A stretch of DNA of 64,000 nt from contig WOAB01000591.1 in the NCBI GenBank assembly GCA_027886185.1, positions 186,001 through 250,000 on the forward strand, in the 5' to 3' direction. The notes under the pieces were generated by a model. The model worked only from the letters and a program-made list of their open reading frames with translations, made no database searches and was not told where the DNA came from. Of the stretch, positions 35,850 through 47,299 are shown piece by piece. The stretch is from Rheum nobile. Taxonomy: Eukaryota; Streptophyta; Magnoliopsida; Caryophyllales; Polygonaceae. The position numbers and the translations under genes were made by a program. The first letter of the stretch is position 1. Every line of letters begins with the position of its first letter.

Positions 35850-36677
35850 TGATTAGTGGTATGGAAATCTATGGGAAATCATTTTGGAGCATCTAGTGTT
35901 GATGTTTATTTAGGGTAAACCAGTAGAAAACACTCTTATGGTTTTATAGGGTATTTTTGTTTTGATAAATCCCTAGATTATATATTTAATGTTTATTTAG
36001 GTCAAACCCAACAAGGAATTAAATATTTGTGTAAGGGTGATGATTTTTTGTGAGTATGAACTTGTTATATTTTTGCTTCGGCAATGCAGACTTCTCAAGG
36101 CTATATGGCTAGCCATTGCCATTTAGAAGAAAAATAATATTTAAATTACATAATTAATTATATATAATATAAATTTTAAATTATATAATTAATTATATAT
36201 TACATTTCCATTTTTTCCATGTTTGTGTGTCCCCTATGTAAAGATGGACAATCCTCCTCAAACTAGCCATGAAGCTACATTCAACGTGAGATCAAAATAA
36301 TGCCTACAATCTGAGCTTATTGCATGAGAGCATCCAACAGAACCGTGCACATTCTCTCCCTTCCCACATTCAACGTGAGATCAAAATGAGCTTGACATTA
36401 ATTACCTTCTTCCAATAGATGAGTAATGACAAATACAAGCTAAGAGTTTTCACTGCATTGCTATATCATTCTCCCCATAGATGAGTGATGACAAATACAA
36501 GCTAAGAGTTTTCAATTAGACAAACTTCAGTGGGAACCTCGGTTCTTCATGTGAACAAAGACTCCAATTTCCAGAGTTGACCCAAAAGTGTAGATCAATA
36601 TGATACATGTGACCTTGCTCCCCTATTCCGGAGAATTCTTCAGTCATATAGAACTCGCTGTGCACCATTGAGCAAAT
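35850..36677. other. Intergenic, short direct repeats
   Basis: Repeats include 'aattatataatta' and 'attcaacgtgagatcaaaat' (about 36280 and 36370), plus 'agatgagt.atgacaaatacaagctaagagttttca' (about 36417 and 36479). The minus strand has an 85-codon open frame (36516-36773) of unknown identity that runs into the hairpin. Confidence 0.4.
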
Positions 36678-36914
36678 GGTCATCGTATACTGCAAAATGT
36701 TCGGTTGTATCTCCCAAGACTCGATGACCTTCGGTAATACAAGTTTGTTTTCGTCCTCAAACTTCCACGACATGTTCTATACGACCGAAAAACCTCGGGT
36801 CTTCGGTCGTACTGAACTTGTTGTGGAAGTTAGATTACGAAAACAAACTTGTAATATCGAACGGTCATCGAATCTTGGAAGATACAACCAGACATTTTCA
36901 AGTATACGATGACC
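36678..36914. repeat. Long imperfect hairpin (arms about 108 bp, short loop)
   Basis: The left arm starts GGTCATCGTATAC and the right arm ends GTATACGATGACC; the arms stay complementary inward to ACGACCGAA / TTCGGTCGT around a loop of about 12 bases. I estimate roughly 85% pairing with G:U-compatible changes. Such a foldback could be a young small-RNA (MIRNA-like) locus, an inverted duplication of a gene exon, or a MITE. Since the left arm is part of an open frame on the minus strand, inverted duplication of coding sequence is possible. Confidence 0.75.
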
Positions 36915-37209
36915 TATAGAAAAAATCAATAACACCCGCTTAGAAGATGCAAGAAACAAAAAAACTCGTAAGATTCACAAACATCCCTAATAATAAATGA
37001 AAAACACTACTATCACTAACCTCAATCTATTGATAATTGATCAACATATTGAACAGCTAAAGTTGAAGTTCTTTCGCTTAGAACCAATTGAAATTATATA
37101 TGTGCAAATATGTGAGCCAAAAGGTGTGAGCTATATATGCAAGTGAACACATCGGTATATATAAAGCAAGTGTAATGCTCCTCTCGATTTTTTTTCCACC
37201 CAACTCCAT

Positions 37210-37440
37210 TATTGGTGACCCCTGTGATTGCTTCAATTGGACTATACCCATGTGATTGCTTTAAACCCCTGTCTACGTGTAGTACAATTGGACTATACCC
37301 CTTGTGATTGCTTTATCCCTGTCTAACCCATGTGATTTCGTGTAGTACAATTGCACTATACCCATGTGATTGCTTCATCCATGTCTACATGTAGTACAAT
37401 TGGACTATACCCAATTGGACTATATGTAGTACAATTGATT
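37210..37440. repeat. Degenerate minisatellite
   Basis: The phrases 'acaattggactataccc', 'atgtgattgctt' and 'ctgtctacgtgtagt' recur about four to five times with units near 50-60 bp and variable length. No coding meaning is seen. Confidence 0.75.
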
Positions 37441-37640
37441 AAAATTTACCACTAAGACATGGTAGCAAAGTCATCTGTTGCCACCACAAATGCAAAGGAT
37501 AAGAAAACTAATAGGTTATCACCTTACAATTACAAAATGGCATCCACTACCTAGTGTTTATGCCAACTAGAAGATAACCCTAAGTTAAGAGTGACAAGTT
37601 TTATACAAAATGGCAAACTTACATGCCAAAATACCCTAAC

Positions 37641-38411
37641 TTAGCATAAAGTTCCAAAATGGAGTACACCAACATGACTCCTAACCAAGAGAATTTCAGC
37701 AGTCCGCACCCTACTCCGTAGAATGCGATGAACATAAACTAGAAAACCAAGCAATAACATCACAAGGACAACAATGACGTAAATCACAATCATCCTAAAC
37801 CTTCTTAAGCCGTCGCGTTCCAAGCAAACAAGGACATGTGCAGTGGTAATACCAGCTAGTCTATCCGACAACGCGTTGTTTGTATTTTCTGCAACGGTTT
37901 GATGTTGATTGTAAGCTGCTATGTCCAACTCAGCTTCTTCGATACGGCCTCGTTGTTTATTAGCAATGGCTTGTAGGCGCGCAGCCCGCGCACTTCCTGG
38001 GGATTCACTGAGCAATGCAAGTTCCTCCTGACATTCGTCCGTATATGCCTGTATTTAAGAATACGTTAGTGTTATGTTAGTGCTTTGGGCAATACAACTT
38101 ATACCATATGCCAGTAAACAAAGAGTAATAAACAACAATTGGATAACTAGAAAGGGTATTGTTACAAAGAGTAATAAACAAAGAGTAGTAAACCAGTAAA
38201 CAAGTAGTAAACAAAGAGTAATAAACAACAATTGGATAACTAGAAAGGGTATTGTTACCCGGAGGTCGTCCGAAAGCATCCCTGGAGAGGGCACACTGTA
38301 ATCAGACATCGTTTCCAAGATAAAACTAGGCAATCATTGGTATGACTGCTGAGATGAGATTTCAAGTTCATTCGTGTCACTCCAATTCTGTACGTCTTCA
38401 GAATCTGACAT
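37641..38411 (-). pseudogene. Small coiled-coil, tail-anchored membrane protein (gene B)
   Basis: Exon 1 spans 38259-38411 (MSDSEDVQNWSDTNE..., ends DDLR|GTAACA), preceded by an AG acceptor next to the ATG. Exon 2 spans 37641-38048 (acceptor ATACAG, AYTDECQEELALLSESP). An in-frame TGA interrupts exon 1 after SYQ, where gene A has a Gly codon. The rest is intact: a coiled coil (IANKQRGRIEEAELDIAAY), then a membrane span (MIVIYVIVVLVMLLLGFLVYV) and a basic 30-residue tail. It shares with gene A the ETM.DY motif, both splice positions, the S-P-R/G start of exon 2 and the topology. Function unknown; likely membrane-tethered with a cytosolic N-terminus. Confidence 0.6.
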
Positions 38412-40119
38412 TCCTAAAAAAATATATACAAAGTACCAATAAACTTTAACATGAATCTCGAATGTACAAAGATTTAGGAGATAAGTATTGGTGTATATGC
38501 AATAGGGTTAACTACAAAGTTCACAAGAAAGTATAAAGACAACAAAAATGGATTATGAACAAGAAGACGCTTAGGACTGTCACCAGATTTTTTGTACTTG
38601 CCTCTTTGGTTTCCAGATAAATGGAAGATTCATGAGATGAATTAAAGGGATAATTTGCTCACTCATAAGATAAATTTTAAACAACAAGTATCAGCTGATG
38701 TAGAACTGATGTGACAAGCACAAAACATTACAGCACAGGTGAAAACGCAGTCATTACAGCATAGGTGAAAACCAAGTCCAACAACAAGAAGATAATAGCT
38801 TGCTTTCTAGATTAGAGAGAACCCGGTTCTTCTACAAATTGCCCAAACATGGGGTTCATATAACAAATTTGAACTTCTACATTTAGCCTTTAGTAAACAA
38901 AAAAGAATTTAAAATGTTGTATGGTACCTTGTGGATAGAGTGATGAAGAACAGAACACAAAAATTACATAAGTTGCAAGGTTTCATCACTTACTAAAAAA
39001 GGAAAGCTTAGCTCAAAACAATGAGGCTTGACCTTGAACTGATGACAATAATTTAGAGCATTTTAATACTAGTTTTTGTAACAAATTTTGGACTAAAAAA
39101 AATGCAATGATTAGAAACTCAATGATGTTTCTATATAAGGTTCCTGCCAAATGCCAAATGCAGAGAATATAGACCTATGTATGGAAGCTTTTAAAGAGCA
39201 GGATTATTAGGAAGAGAGAGTAGTTGTGTGCAAAGGAAGACAACAAATATTTTTATTAGCCTCATTTGTTGAACATGAGAAGGCGGCTTGGTGTCAAATT
39301 CATAGCTAAATTATACTTCAGTCCTAATTAAGCTATATTACTACAAATCTATGTTTTGTCTTTCAAGCTATGAATTGATTTCCACCATGTGCAATAACTG
39401 AGGAGATTTGTCCTCATGCAGATACAGATAGATGTAGTTTGAACAAAAGGTGTGTGTTGTGCTTGCATATGGTGAATTTCTTCCACTTATTTTCCTACAA
39501 GAATTTTGTACTTGAGAAATCTCATTGAGAATTATGTGCTCTTTTTCAGAATTATACATTTCTGTGAAGGATTTTCTTCATTGCTAATGACTCAATATAT
39601 ACCAATTCAGACATTTGTTGAACTTTGGCTCAATGGAAAGAGAGTCTGGACACTTTCACCAGAAGAGGGAAAATTAAAAAAGAGTCACATAAGATTAATA
39701 ATAAATATGCACACTTGAAATAATTTTGATATAAAAAGCATTAACTCACTGAATGAGATCTTCATCTTCAGTTCTAGAAAATTTATATTCTCTAGTTACT
39801 AGAATAAAGATTTGAAAATCCTTTATTCTTATTCTTAGTTAGTACTTGGCATTCTCTGCTCCCACATAAATAAAGAATGAAGTTGAAAAAGAAAACCTTA
39901 TCCATATAACAAAGGATCAGGATCAATGGGTGTGGCAAGCAAATTTCACCTAAATTTTGATCAGAAAAAGAAAGAAAAATGCCAAGAGAACACCCAGATA
40001 GAGAACACTCGGGAGCCACAAGCAACACAAAGCAATGGCAGCCATTTCATCATACATGGCTTCAACCAAATTCTCCATGTTAGGTTGGATTGGAAGAGGC
40101 CAAACCCTAAATTGGTGAA
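38412..40119. other. Gene B upstream region, no gene identified
   Basis: AT-rich. By analogy with gene A it probably contains a 5'-UTR intron on the minus strand. Near 38100-38250 (inside gene B's intron) the phrase 'aacaaagagtaataaacaacaattggataactagaaaggg' occurs twice. Confidence 0.4.
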
Positions 40120-40425
40120 TGCTTTCTGAACCCTAAAATCGTCACAGAAGATTAATCAAAATCAAAAGCCCTAAAGCTCTCTAAACCCTAAAATCAAAAG
40201 CCCTAAAGCTCGAAATCATAGCCCTGAAATTGAAAACCCTAAAAATCCCTAACCTAAAATCATAGCCCTAAATTGAACTTTACCAATTCAAAATGAAAAG
40301 CCCTAACCTAAAATCATAGCCCTGAAATCGAAAACCCTAAAAATCAAAACGATGAAATCCCTAATATCGATTGAGTCCAAAATGGATTCAATCCAATCGA
40401 AATCTGGGACTCACGAAACCCTAAA
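40120..40425 (-). repeat. Degenerate array of telo-box-like AAACCCTA motifs
   Basis: More than a dozen 'aaccctaaa', 'gccctaaa' or 'gccctgaaat' words are spaced by about 15-35 bases, with larger repeated phrases such as 'aacctaaaatcatagccct'. Plus-strand AAACCCTA equals the plant telo-box and the complement of TTTAGGG. The spacing is irregular, so this is not a telomere tract. It lies in the apparent leader of gene B, where telo-boxes are common. Confidence 0.6.
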
Positions 40426-40920
40426 TCAAAGGTGAAGATAATACCTGCAGCAAGCGAGCTTCGGATATGAAAAATTTGAGAGCAAGCTTCACGAAACCCT
40501 AAATCAACAAAAGAGAGGAACAAGAGTGAGAGTGAGTTGGGGAGGAGAGGAAGGTGATGAGTGAGGGGAGAGAAGAGAGAGCTCGTGAGCATACCTGCAG
40601 TGATCGCTCGCTGATGAACAACCGCGAGCTCGTGAAGTGAACAACCAAAAATGTCGGGAACAATCGCCAGGAAAGAATTCGAAGATGGGGAAATGTCGGG
40701 GGCAACAAGGGGAGGATTAAAAGTAAGGATCTTCATAAGTAGTGAAGAAGTAGGAAAAGTAAGGAACTCCAGCTTTTTTTTTGCCCAGAAATGAGGAATC
40801 GAAAGCAATTTGAAGCATCTCCGGTGTATTGGTTCCGAACAGACCACGCGAGACTTTTTTTCTGGAAATGAGCATTTCAAAGCAGACAAAGTACAAAAAA
40901 GGAGACAGCCGAACGGAGCC
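40426..40920 (-). other. Probable leader exons of gene B up to the element end
   Basis: Minus-strand donor-like GCAG|GTATTATC (about 40443) and GCAG|GTATGCTC (about 40592), with a duplicated neighbourhood ('tcacgaaaccctaaatcaa'). The 181-codon open frame on this strand has no recognisable domain, and I do not call it a gene. Confidence 0.35.
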
Positions 40921-40923
40921 TAG

Positions 40924-41652
40924 AAAGGTGGGTTTTCTCTGTTTCCTTCTTTTATTCTCTCCCTCCCCCTGCTATTGCCAAATTATTATCTCCTCAATCA
41001 TCATCCAAGTGGGCAATGCACCAAAAGATAAAAATAAAACTATTGTTGGACCCGTACCATGTACGGGTAATTATACAAATAAATACATCAGTTCGTAATA
41101 CCAACAAATAATATCTAATAGGTAAATTTAAGGGAAGAATTCAAAACACATTAGTTACAATTGTTTTGAACATAGTGATAATAACATCATAACTTACGTA
41201 GGCTATCAAGTTACAATATCTAAACATGAGCACCATATATTTCGGAGGACTTTTTTGAACACAACATTAGTGGTCTAACCAGAGAATGTCTTCTCATTCT
41301 TGTTTAAAATCAACACCTTAAAACCTTTCATGCTTTTAACCTGAGGTAAACCAACACAAAGCTAGTCATGTGTAAATACAGGCCTGTTTGAGATAATGTA
41401 GTAGCCTTTTTAGACTATCAAAGATAGTTTCAGTCATTGTTTAATAACTCTCTAAATATCATTATTGCTTTCCCTTCTTAAGTTGATAATGTCTTCTGGT
41501 CAATCGTGTCTTGTATAGGAATAACCTTTTTATAATGTGCATCTATTAGGTAAGAAGGTTTTTTATGATAATTATGGTTATTTATTTCTCATGGATAACC
41601 ACCTAAAAGATGATGACACATTTTTTATGATATTTGAATCTCTTTTGTACAG
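40924..41652. other. Intergenic
   Basis: AT-rich sequence. I see no gene, repeat unit or structured element. Confidence 0.4.
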
Positions 41653-41655
41653 TTA

Positions 41656-42653
41656 GGGCTTGTTTGGTACCCATTCCATGGAATGAGGAATGGGAATCAG
41701 AATGAGTCATTCCAGAATTCTTGTTTGGTATGGGTAAGAATAGGAATCGTTTTCATTCCTTGAAATGGATGATTCTAGATCTTATGAAGTCCTTGATTCC
41801 ACCAAAAAAGGTGAGGTATGAGTCATTACAAGCTTGTCTTCTTCCTCCAGCCTATTCACACAAAATACATATCACCTTCACCCATCCTTGCTCCCGATGA
41901 CCCATCCAGACACCAGCCTCCAACACCACTAGTCCCCGCCACCTTTCCCTCCACCCGTATATTTCCGACATCACTAACGGGCAGTCTAGCACAAACCAAC
42001 CAATAAGCCCCCACTTATCACCATAACCACGACTCTCACTACTCTAAAAAATTCCCAAATCTTTAATTTTATCCTAATTCTTTAATTTGGGAAAAAATGA
42101 AATTAGCAAGGCATGTAATCATCAAGAAAAATGGATGTGGTTCAGACGGTTCTGTGAATCAATTATATATCTTCATTTGGGGATTGGGAGTTCAAAGGGA
42201 AAAGATGAATTGGTACTTTTTTCTTACAGGAAGATGAACTGGTATTTTTGGTGTGGTAATAAACCTCCTCTACAGGTTTTCTTTTCTCCATTTATTAGAA
42301 TAATTTTTAAAACAATATGAATTTGTGTCCAGGTCCAATTTTCCAATGATTTCTAGTGCGAGTAACAATTGAACTAGAATTGACCAAATTACAAAACCTC
42401 CACTAAATCCATATCGATGAGTAGGGATACACATTAATGGCTATATCTTGTAAACTTTCTTTAAAACATGAAAAACAACTTTTATAACATAAAATATAAT
42501 TTGATTTTTTTTATTTTAGATATTGAACCAAACAACAGTTTTCGGGAATGGTTCATACCAAACACCAAACTAAAGGAATGATTTATTCTGATTCCTGATT
42601 CCATTCCGATTCCTGATTCCAATCGAATTACAGGAGACATACCAAACGAGGCC
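41656..42653. mobile_element. Non-autonomous Harbinger-type element (998 bp) with TTA duplications
   Basis: Left end GGGCTTGTTTGGTACC and right end (inward) GGCCTCGTTTGGTATG form terminal inverted repeats, flanked by TTA at 41653-41655 and 42654-42656. Subterminal sequence is made of inverted copies of 'gattcc', 'gaatgg' and 'aatcagaat'. There is no transposase frame; mobilisation would need a Harbinger enzyme in trans. Confidence 0.85.
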
Positions 42654-42656
42654 TTA

Positions 42657-45202
42657 GTATGTATCATTTGTCTTGGCATTTTGGCATCTTGCACTACATA
42701 GTAGACTTACATTTTCTTTCAGCCTAGCGTTGGAGAATACAAGCCATCAGGTAAGGCAACAATCATTACGAAATTAAAAATGACAAAATACACTATAAAT
42801 TATCAATTTACATTATAAATCACCAAATCACATTTATTATTTCGCACAAAATTAACACTTTTTGAATGTCAAGTGAGTCCCTCAAAACTTGATTGGTAGT
42901 TTCTCTAAATATCTATACAGACACGGTAAAATGAAAGGAAAAAGCACGAGTAAGTATCAAGCATTGATCATACACAAAATGAACAATTCAGTAAGGAATG
43001 TAAAACCAAAACATCTTATCACATCATGATCATATCGGGTATAGTAGTGTCAACCATAATTTTCTCAGTGCTTACGAATAATATCCTCAAAAGTCAGAGC
43101 ATGTGATTGAGAATATTATACAAATATTAAGGATTAACAATACCTATTCTAAGAATTTCATAGAAAGGTAAGGAAACAAAGTTAACCCCACATACCTAGA
43201 CCTATCAAAACTCGACCCGACCTGAAAATCCGACCTGACACAATTTTGTTTTTGGGTCGAGACCCGACTTGAAAGTTACAGAGTCAAGAAGGACTCAAAC
43301 CCAAACCCGAAACACCCGACCGAAAACGCGAATCTGAGCTCGAGGGACCTCGTTATTTCATATATTTTATTTCATTTATATTAAATATTTTAATATACTT
43401 TATTAAATCATTATATAATATTATTTTTTATAATAAAATTATTTTATTAAATTTTAAAATCATAAAAATAATCATAAAAAATGCGCACCTTTGACCCGTT
43501 GGGTCAACCCGAACCCGATCCGCCAAGCTCAAAATTTTTAGCGATCTGACCGACTCGAACCCGACTTGACTCGACCTGCCCAACCCAGTTGACAAGTTTA
43601 CACATACCTGTTCGAAAGCTTTCTTCACCACAAACGGAACACATTCCAACATCTATTAAGTTACCAAAATATTTGTAGCCAGTGCGCACCTGAAAATTGT
43701 TCCATTATCTGTTAAAATTTGGTTGAAGAGGGGGAAAATAAAAGACAGAAAATTAGTTTTTTAAGCAATAAATGCATATATATATTCAATAAAAGGTGAA
43801 TATATATTTGATCATTTTTAGATTTAAGAAATGATTACATATTAAAATATTTAGAATATATATAATATTTGTTAAAGAATAAATTTAATCTACTTTATAT
43901 GTAATATTACGTTTTTGATCAATATATACCCCTACATATTCAATAAAATATGAAAGAACTTTTTTATTGAATTACAAAAATAGTCATATGTCATCATATT
44001 TAAGCATTTTTATATATTTTAGAAATCTATACTACACGTAAAGTTAGTTTTTTTTCAAGCAATAGATGCATATATTCAATAAAAAGTGAATAAATATTTG
44101 AGCATTTTTTAGATTTAATAAAATGATTACATATTAAAATATTTAGAGTATATATAATATTTATTACAGAATTAATTTAACGACAGTGAGAAATGACACT
44201 TATGTGAGAACGTGAGAATACGCGCATAGAAGTTATGTTTTTTAACCAATACATAACCCCATTTAATGTGAATTTAGCTTTTGTGCACATATTCTAGAAG
44301 GTGGATGGACATTTGTATAAAATTAAGAAAATGTTCATAAATTAAAATCTTTAATATAAATACATATAGATTTTTTTATAAAAACATATTTATACTAATC
44401 TACATGTGAAGTTATGCTTTTTTAACCAATACATAACCCTAATATTCAATAGATTATGGAAGAAATGTTTTATTAAAATAGAAAAATAACCATATATTAT
44501 CATATCTACTTTATTTTAAATTACTTTTATAAAAAGAAATATGAAAAAATTTATAGTCCTAGTATTCTAATTTGAAATTTTTAAACCAACTTTATAAGTA
44601 ATTAGTACATATTTTATTCTGCTAAAAAAATTAGTACATATTTTATTAAGAGAGAAGTATTCAAGTATAAGCTAAAAAACATAGACCTTAAACTTAAAGT
44701 CATACTCATCGGTAAATTAGAACAATGAAATAAATAAAATACAAATACAGTAAAATCTATAAATTAACTAATATAATTTGAAAATTTAGAGCCAATTAAT
44801 AATAGAATATGTTGTAGTTTTTTTATTAAGAAATAATTAAGTTTAATTTAATAATATAAATCTTAATGTCATTCTCAATTGTAATCAGAACATTAGAGCA
44901 AATAAATACAAATTTTAACTAACAAATATGATAATATTAATTACACTTAGAATAAATATATGTAAAACTAACTTTTTGTTGTGTTATATAGCAACAAAAA
45001 ATTTACAAGATTGAAAAAAGATTCACTATTTGTATTAGTGGTCATTTTTTAAAATTATATAATAATTAATTCATTGCATTATACTATATTAAATATTGTA
45101 AAGTTATTCAAATATCTTAACAATTCATAAACTTCTTTAAAAAAACTCATAAATTTCAAACATTTACCTTATAAAATAGAAAAAAGACTAAAGAAAAATA
45201 AG
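42657..45202. other. AT-rich repeat-laden intergenic DNA
   Basis: At 43198-43345 and 43490-43590 the DNA is rich in 'gacccgacc' and 'cgaacccga' words, which recur at 55800-55945. At 43755-43895 and 44045-44185 there are two diverged copies of about 140 bp ('gcaataaatgcatatatattcaataaaa.gtgaata'), with further fragments at 44250-44470. No gene is supported; the minus-strand open frames near 43428-43689 lie over the GACCCG words. Confidence 0.5.
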
Positions 45203-45359
45203 TAATTAGCAAGCGGAATTGCAAAAACTAACAGATTTTGATAGGCAGTTTGCAAAAATATCAGTTTTTGAAAAGTATAGCAAAAATGTCATAAAGCTGC
45301 AGAACTTTATTTTTAGAAAAAGATAAATTCATATTTGCTTTTACTTTTTTCTTTTGATA

Positions 45360-46159
45360 AACACTCTACTTTTAAGAATTCATAATTACTCTTATCAATT
45401 AATAACCTCGTTTAAGCAAATACTATATTTCTCTCTCCTTCGTCCTCACAGGCAAGTCGGTCTGCTTGAGGGCTACAACTCTTCTTCTCTCCGGCAAACT
45501 TGCATCGGAATTCGCCCATCGCTTCCACCAACTCTTCCTCTGTTCCTATCCCTCTTCTCCGCTCGCTGCCTAATGCTCAATTTCTGTCCAGCTCCCCTCT
45601 CTCCTCTTCTCCTCTGTCCCGTTGTTGTCCTCTGTCCAGCCCCCCTCTCTCCATCTGTAGCGTGGACGATCAATTGAGGTGCGGAGGGGGTCGAAGTAGG
45701 CGACCCAGGGTGTGCTGCGGGACCGAATCATCGCCATTTTCGTCCTCTGTTCGATCGAGTTCGGAGAAGGCTCGTCGGCATCATTGTAGGGGTGGTCGAT
45801 GAGCAGCAACACGGTGGCAAGTCCAACTAATTTTCTGCTAAGCCTAGCCCAAACCATTTGTAGTTCAAGTAAAGGTCTTCTAATTTGAAATAAAAAACAT
45901 CGATTCTTGATCTCTTTCTAGCATTTCTACAAACAGCTGGTGCTCAACAATGGCGGAAGATGGATCACGCTCGAATTATTCGATTTGATTCAATGCTTGA
46001 TCATGGTATCTGTGTGTATGCAGATTATTCTCACAAATCTGATGTTTCTCAGTCGTAATATGAAGAGTTCTCATATATATTGTTGTAGAATCCAGATCAA
46101 ACTTGGTCGATGTGCTAGGCAATTCTCTTTCTAATGAGCTTCTTTCAATCTAGTTCCAG
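45360..46159 (+). other. 5' part of the Pack-MULE cargo, possible first exons of the IST1-like fragment
   Basis: C/T-rich sequence (45440-45660), then near 45945-46010 a frame reading RKMDHARIIRFDSMLDHG that resembles the helix upstream of the conserved IST1 core but lacks clear splice continuity. The other open frames here are low-complexity. Confidence 0.35.
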
Positions 46160-46626
46160 ATTTGACTAGTATCCATATCCAAGAGGGAAGATGCTCAGAT
46201 ATCCCTGAATTGCTGGCCATCAAAGACATTTTTCAGAAGAAATACGGGAAAGATATTGTGTCAACAGCAGCTGATCTTCGTCCAGACAGTGGTGTGAGCC
46301 GCTTGGTATGATATGCAACTTGGACGAATTCCATTATGCACTAGATTGTTATAGCATGTTAATTATGGATGTGTTCGTATGAATCAAAGCCCATACTTGA
46401 ATTATTGAATACAATCTTTGGAACTGCTGTCTTTTTGAATATTGTAAGAGTTTCATTGATGGTTCATCAGTGGAGGCATGGTTTTGGTTTCTGATTGTTT
46501 TCCGTTTCTTGACTGTAGCTGATCGAAAAGCTGTCGGCTAAAAACCCAACAGGTGAAGTGAAGTTGAAGGTGATGAAAGAGATAGCCAAGGAGTACCAAG
46601 TGGAATGGGACACATCTGCAAATTAA
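46160..46626 (+). pseudogene. IST1-like (ESCRT-III-associated) gene fragment captured by the Pack-MULE
   Basis: Exon about 46160-46305 encodes RCSDIPELLAIKDIFQKKYG and then STAADLRPDSGVSRL before donor TTG|GTATGA. After an intron, exon 46519-46626 (acceptor GACTGTAG) reads LIEKLSAKNPTGEVKLKVM then EIAKEYQVEWDTSAN and TAA. This is the C-terminal third of the plant IST1-like domain (PELL.I...F..KYGK, LRPD.GV, LIEKLS...P....KLK.MKEIA), whose full proteins bind ESCRT-III/VPS4 in endosomal sorting. The N-terminal two-thirds are not recoverable, so it is a captured fragment with intact splicing signals. Confidence 0.75.
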
Positions 46627-47030
46627 GTGAGCATCTGCAAGTATGCAATATCTTTGGAATTTGATGTGCATAGTCTCTTATACTTGTGCTGTGTAGATAG
46701 AATGGTTGACAACAGGAGAACGCCTTTCTGGTATGCATGAAGTTGTAATGACCAAAAGGACGTTAGAAGCAGTTAAATTTGAACAAAATCGCAATCTTTG
46801 GAGAGTTTCTTCGACTGAGTATTATTCCACCTCAGAGAGGGTTGCGGTGGATTGAGGCCAAGAACAACAGGCTCTTTTAAGTAGCTCGTTGGTTAGTCGA
46901 ACGACAACCCCATGTAGCAAGGGCGGTGTTATTGGGTTTGTGACGCTGCAAGGTTTCTCCAAAGATAGATCGCGGAGTCTAGGATCTTCCACCGACGTTG
47001 AAAAAGAGCTTCAAAGTGGCATAGTTACCG
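46627..47030 (+). other. Pack-MULE cargo of unknown origin
   Basis: Moderately GC-richer DNA with an open frame 46889-47119 (plus) that has no recognisable motif. It ends where the inverted-repeat arm starts. Confidence 0.35.
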
Positions 47031-47217
47031 GTTTTCTATGCATAACGCGGGCCGATACAGAGGTGATTCGATGTCATTCGGGGGTGATTTTAAATGATTC
47101 AAGAGTTGGGTTTAAGTAACTTGAGCATGGCGAAGACGATGGTGTGGTCAGATTTTGAATTAAATGAATCGAGAGGTGTTTTTCTTGGGTCGAACAAGGC
47201 TTGGTGGTGATGTATAT
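47031..47217 (+). repeat. Inverted repeat arm, left (partner 50706-50893)
   Basis: The arm starts GGTTTTCTATGCA. Shared text includes GAGGTGATTCGATGTC.TTCG, GGTTTAAGTAACTTGAG, GAAGACGATGGTGTGGTCAG and GGCTTGGTGGTGATGTATATA. I estimate about 87% identity to the reverse complement of the partner, 3.5 kb away. Confidence 0.88.
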
Positions 47218-47299
47218 AGGCAATGAACAAAGTATTTTAAAACTATAGGCAATATTTGAAACTAACGTTGGTATCAAATTTAAGTAAATATTTTTAAGT

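Larger units (their letters stand above)
34036..40920 (+). mobile_element. Putative PIF/Harbinger-type element with an opposite-strand cargo gene
   Basis: Left end GGCTCTATTCGGTAAT and right end (inward) GGCTCCGTTCGGCTGT match at 10 of the first 12 bases, flanked by TAG at 34033-34035 and 40921-40923. Inside are a Harbinger-type Myb/transposase chimera (35269-35849, plus strand), a long hairpin (36678-36914), a minisatellite, and gene B (37641-38411, minus strand). A 3-bp duplication fits the superfamily, though TAG is not the preferred TTA/TAA. The order parallels 6.7-25.9 kb. Boundaries are tentative because TIR and duplication are short. Confidence 0.5.

Noticed and set aside
40120..40425. 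Interstitial telomere
   Set aside because: AAACCCT words are irregularly spaced and mixed with other text, not head-to-tail repeats.
40344..40889. A 181-codon minus-strand gene
   Set aside because: Composition is leader-like, it contains splice-donor-like sites, and no domain or homologue is recognisable.
43198..43590. Coding exon rich in Asp/Pro words
   Set aside because: The GACCCG-rich words are a repeat also found at 55.8 kb and give frames on either strand without a domain.
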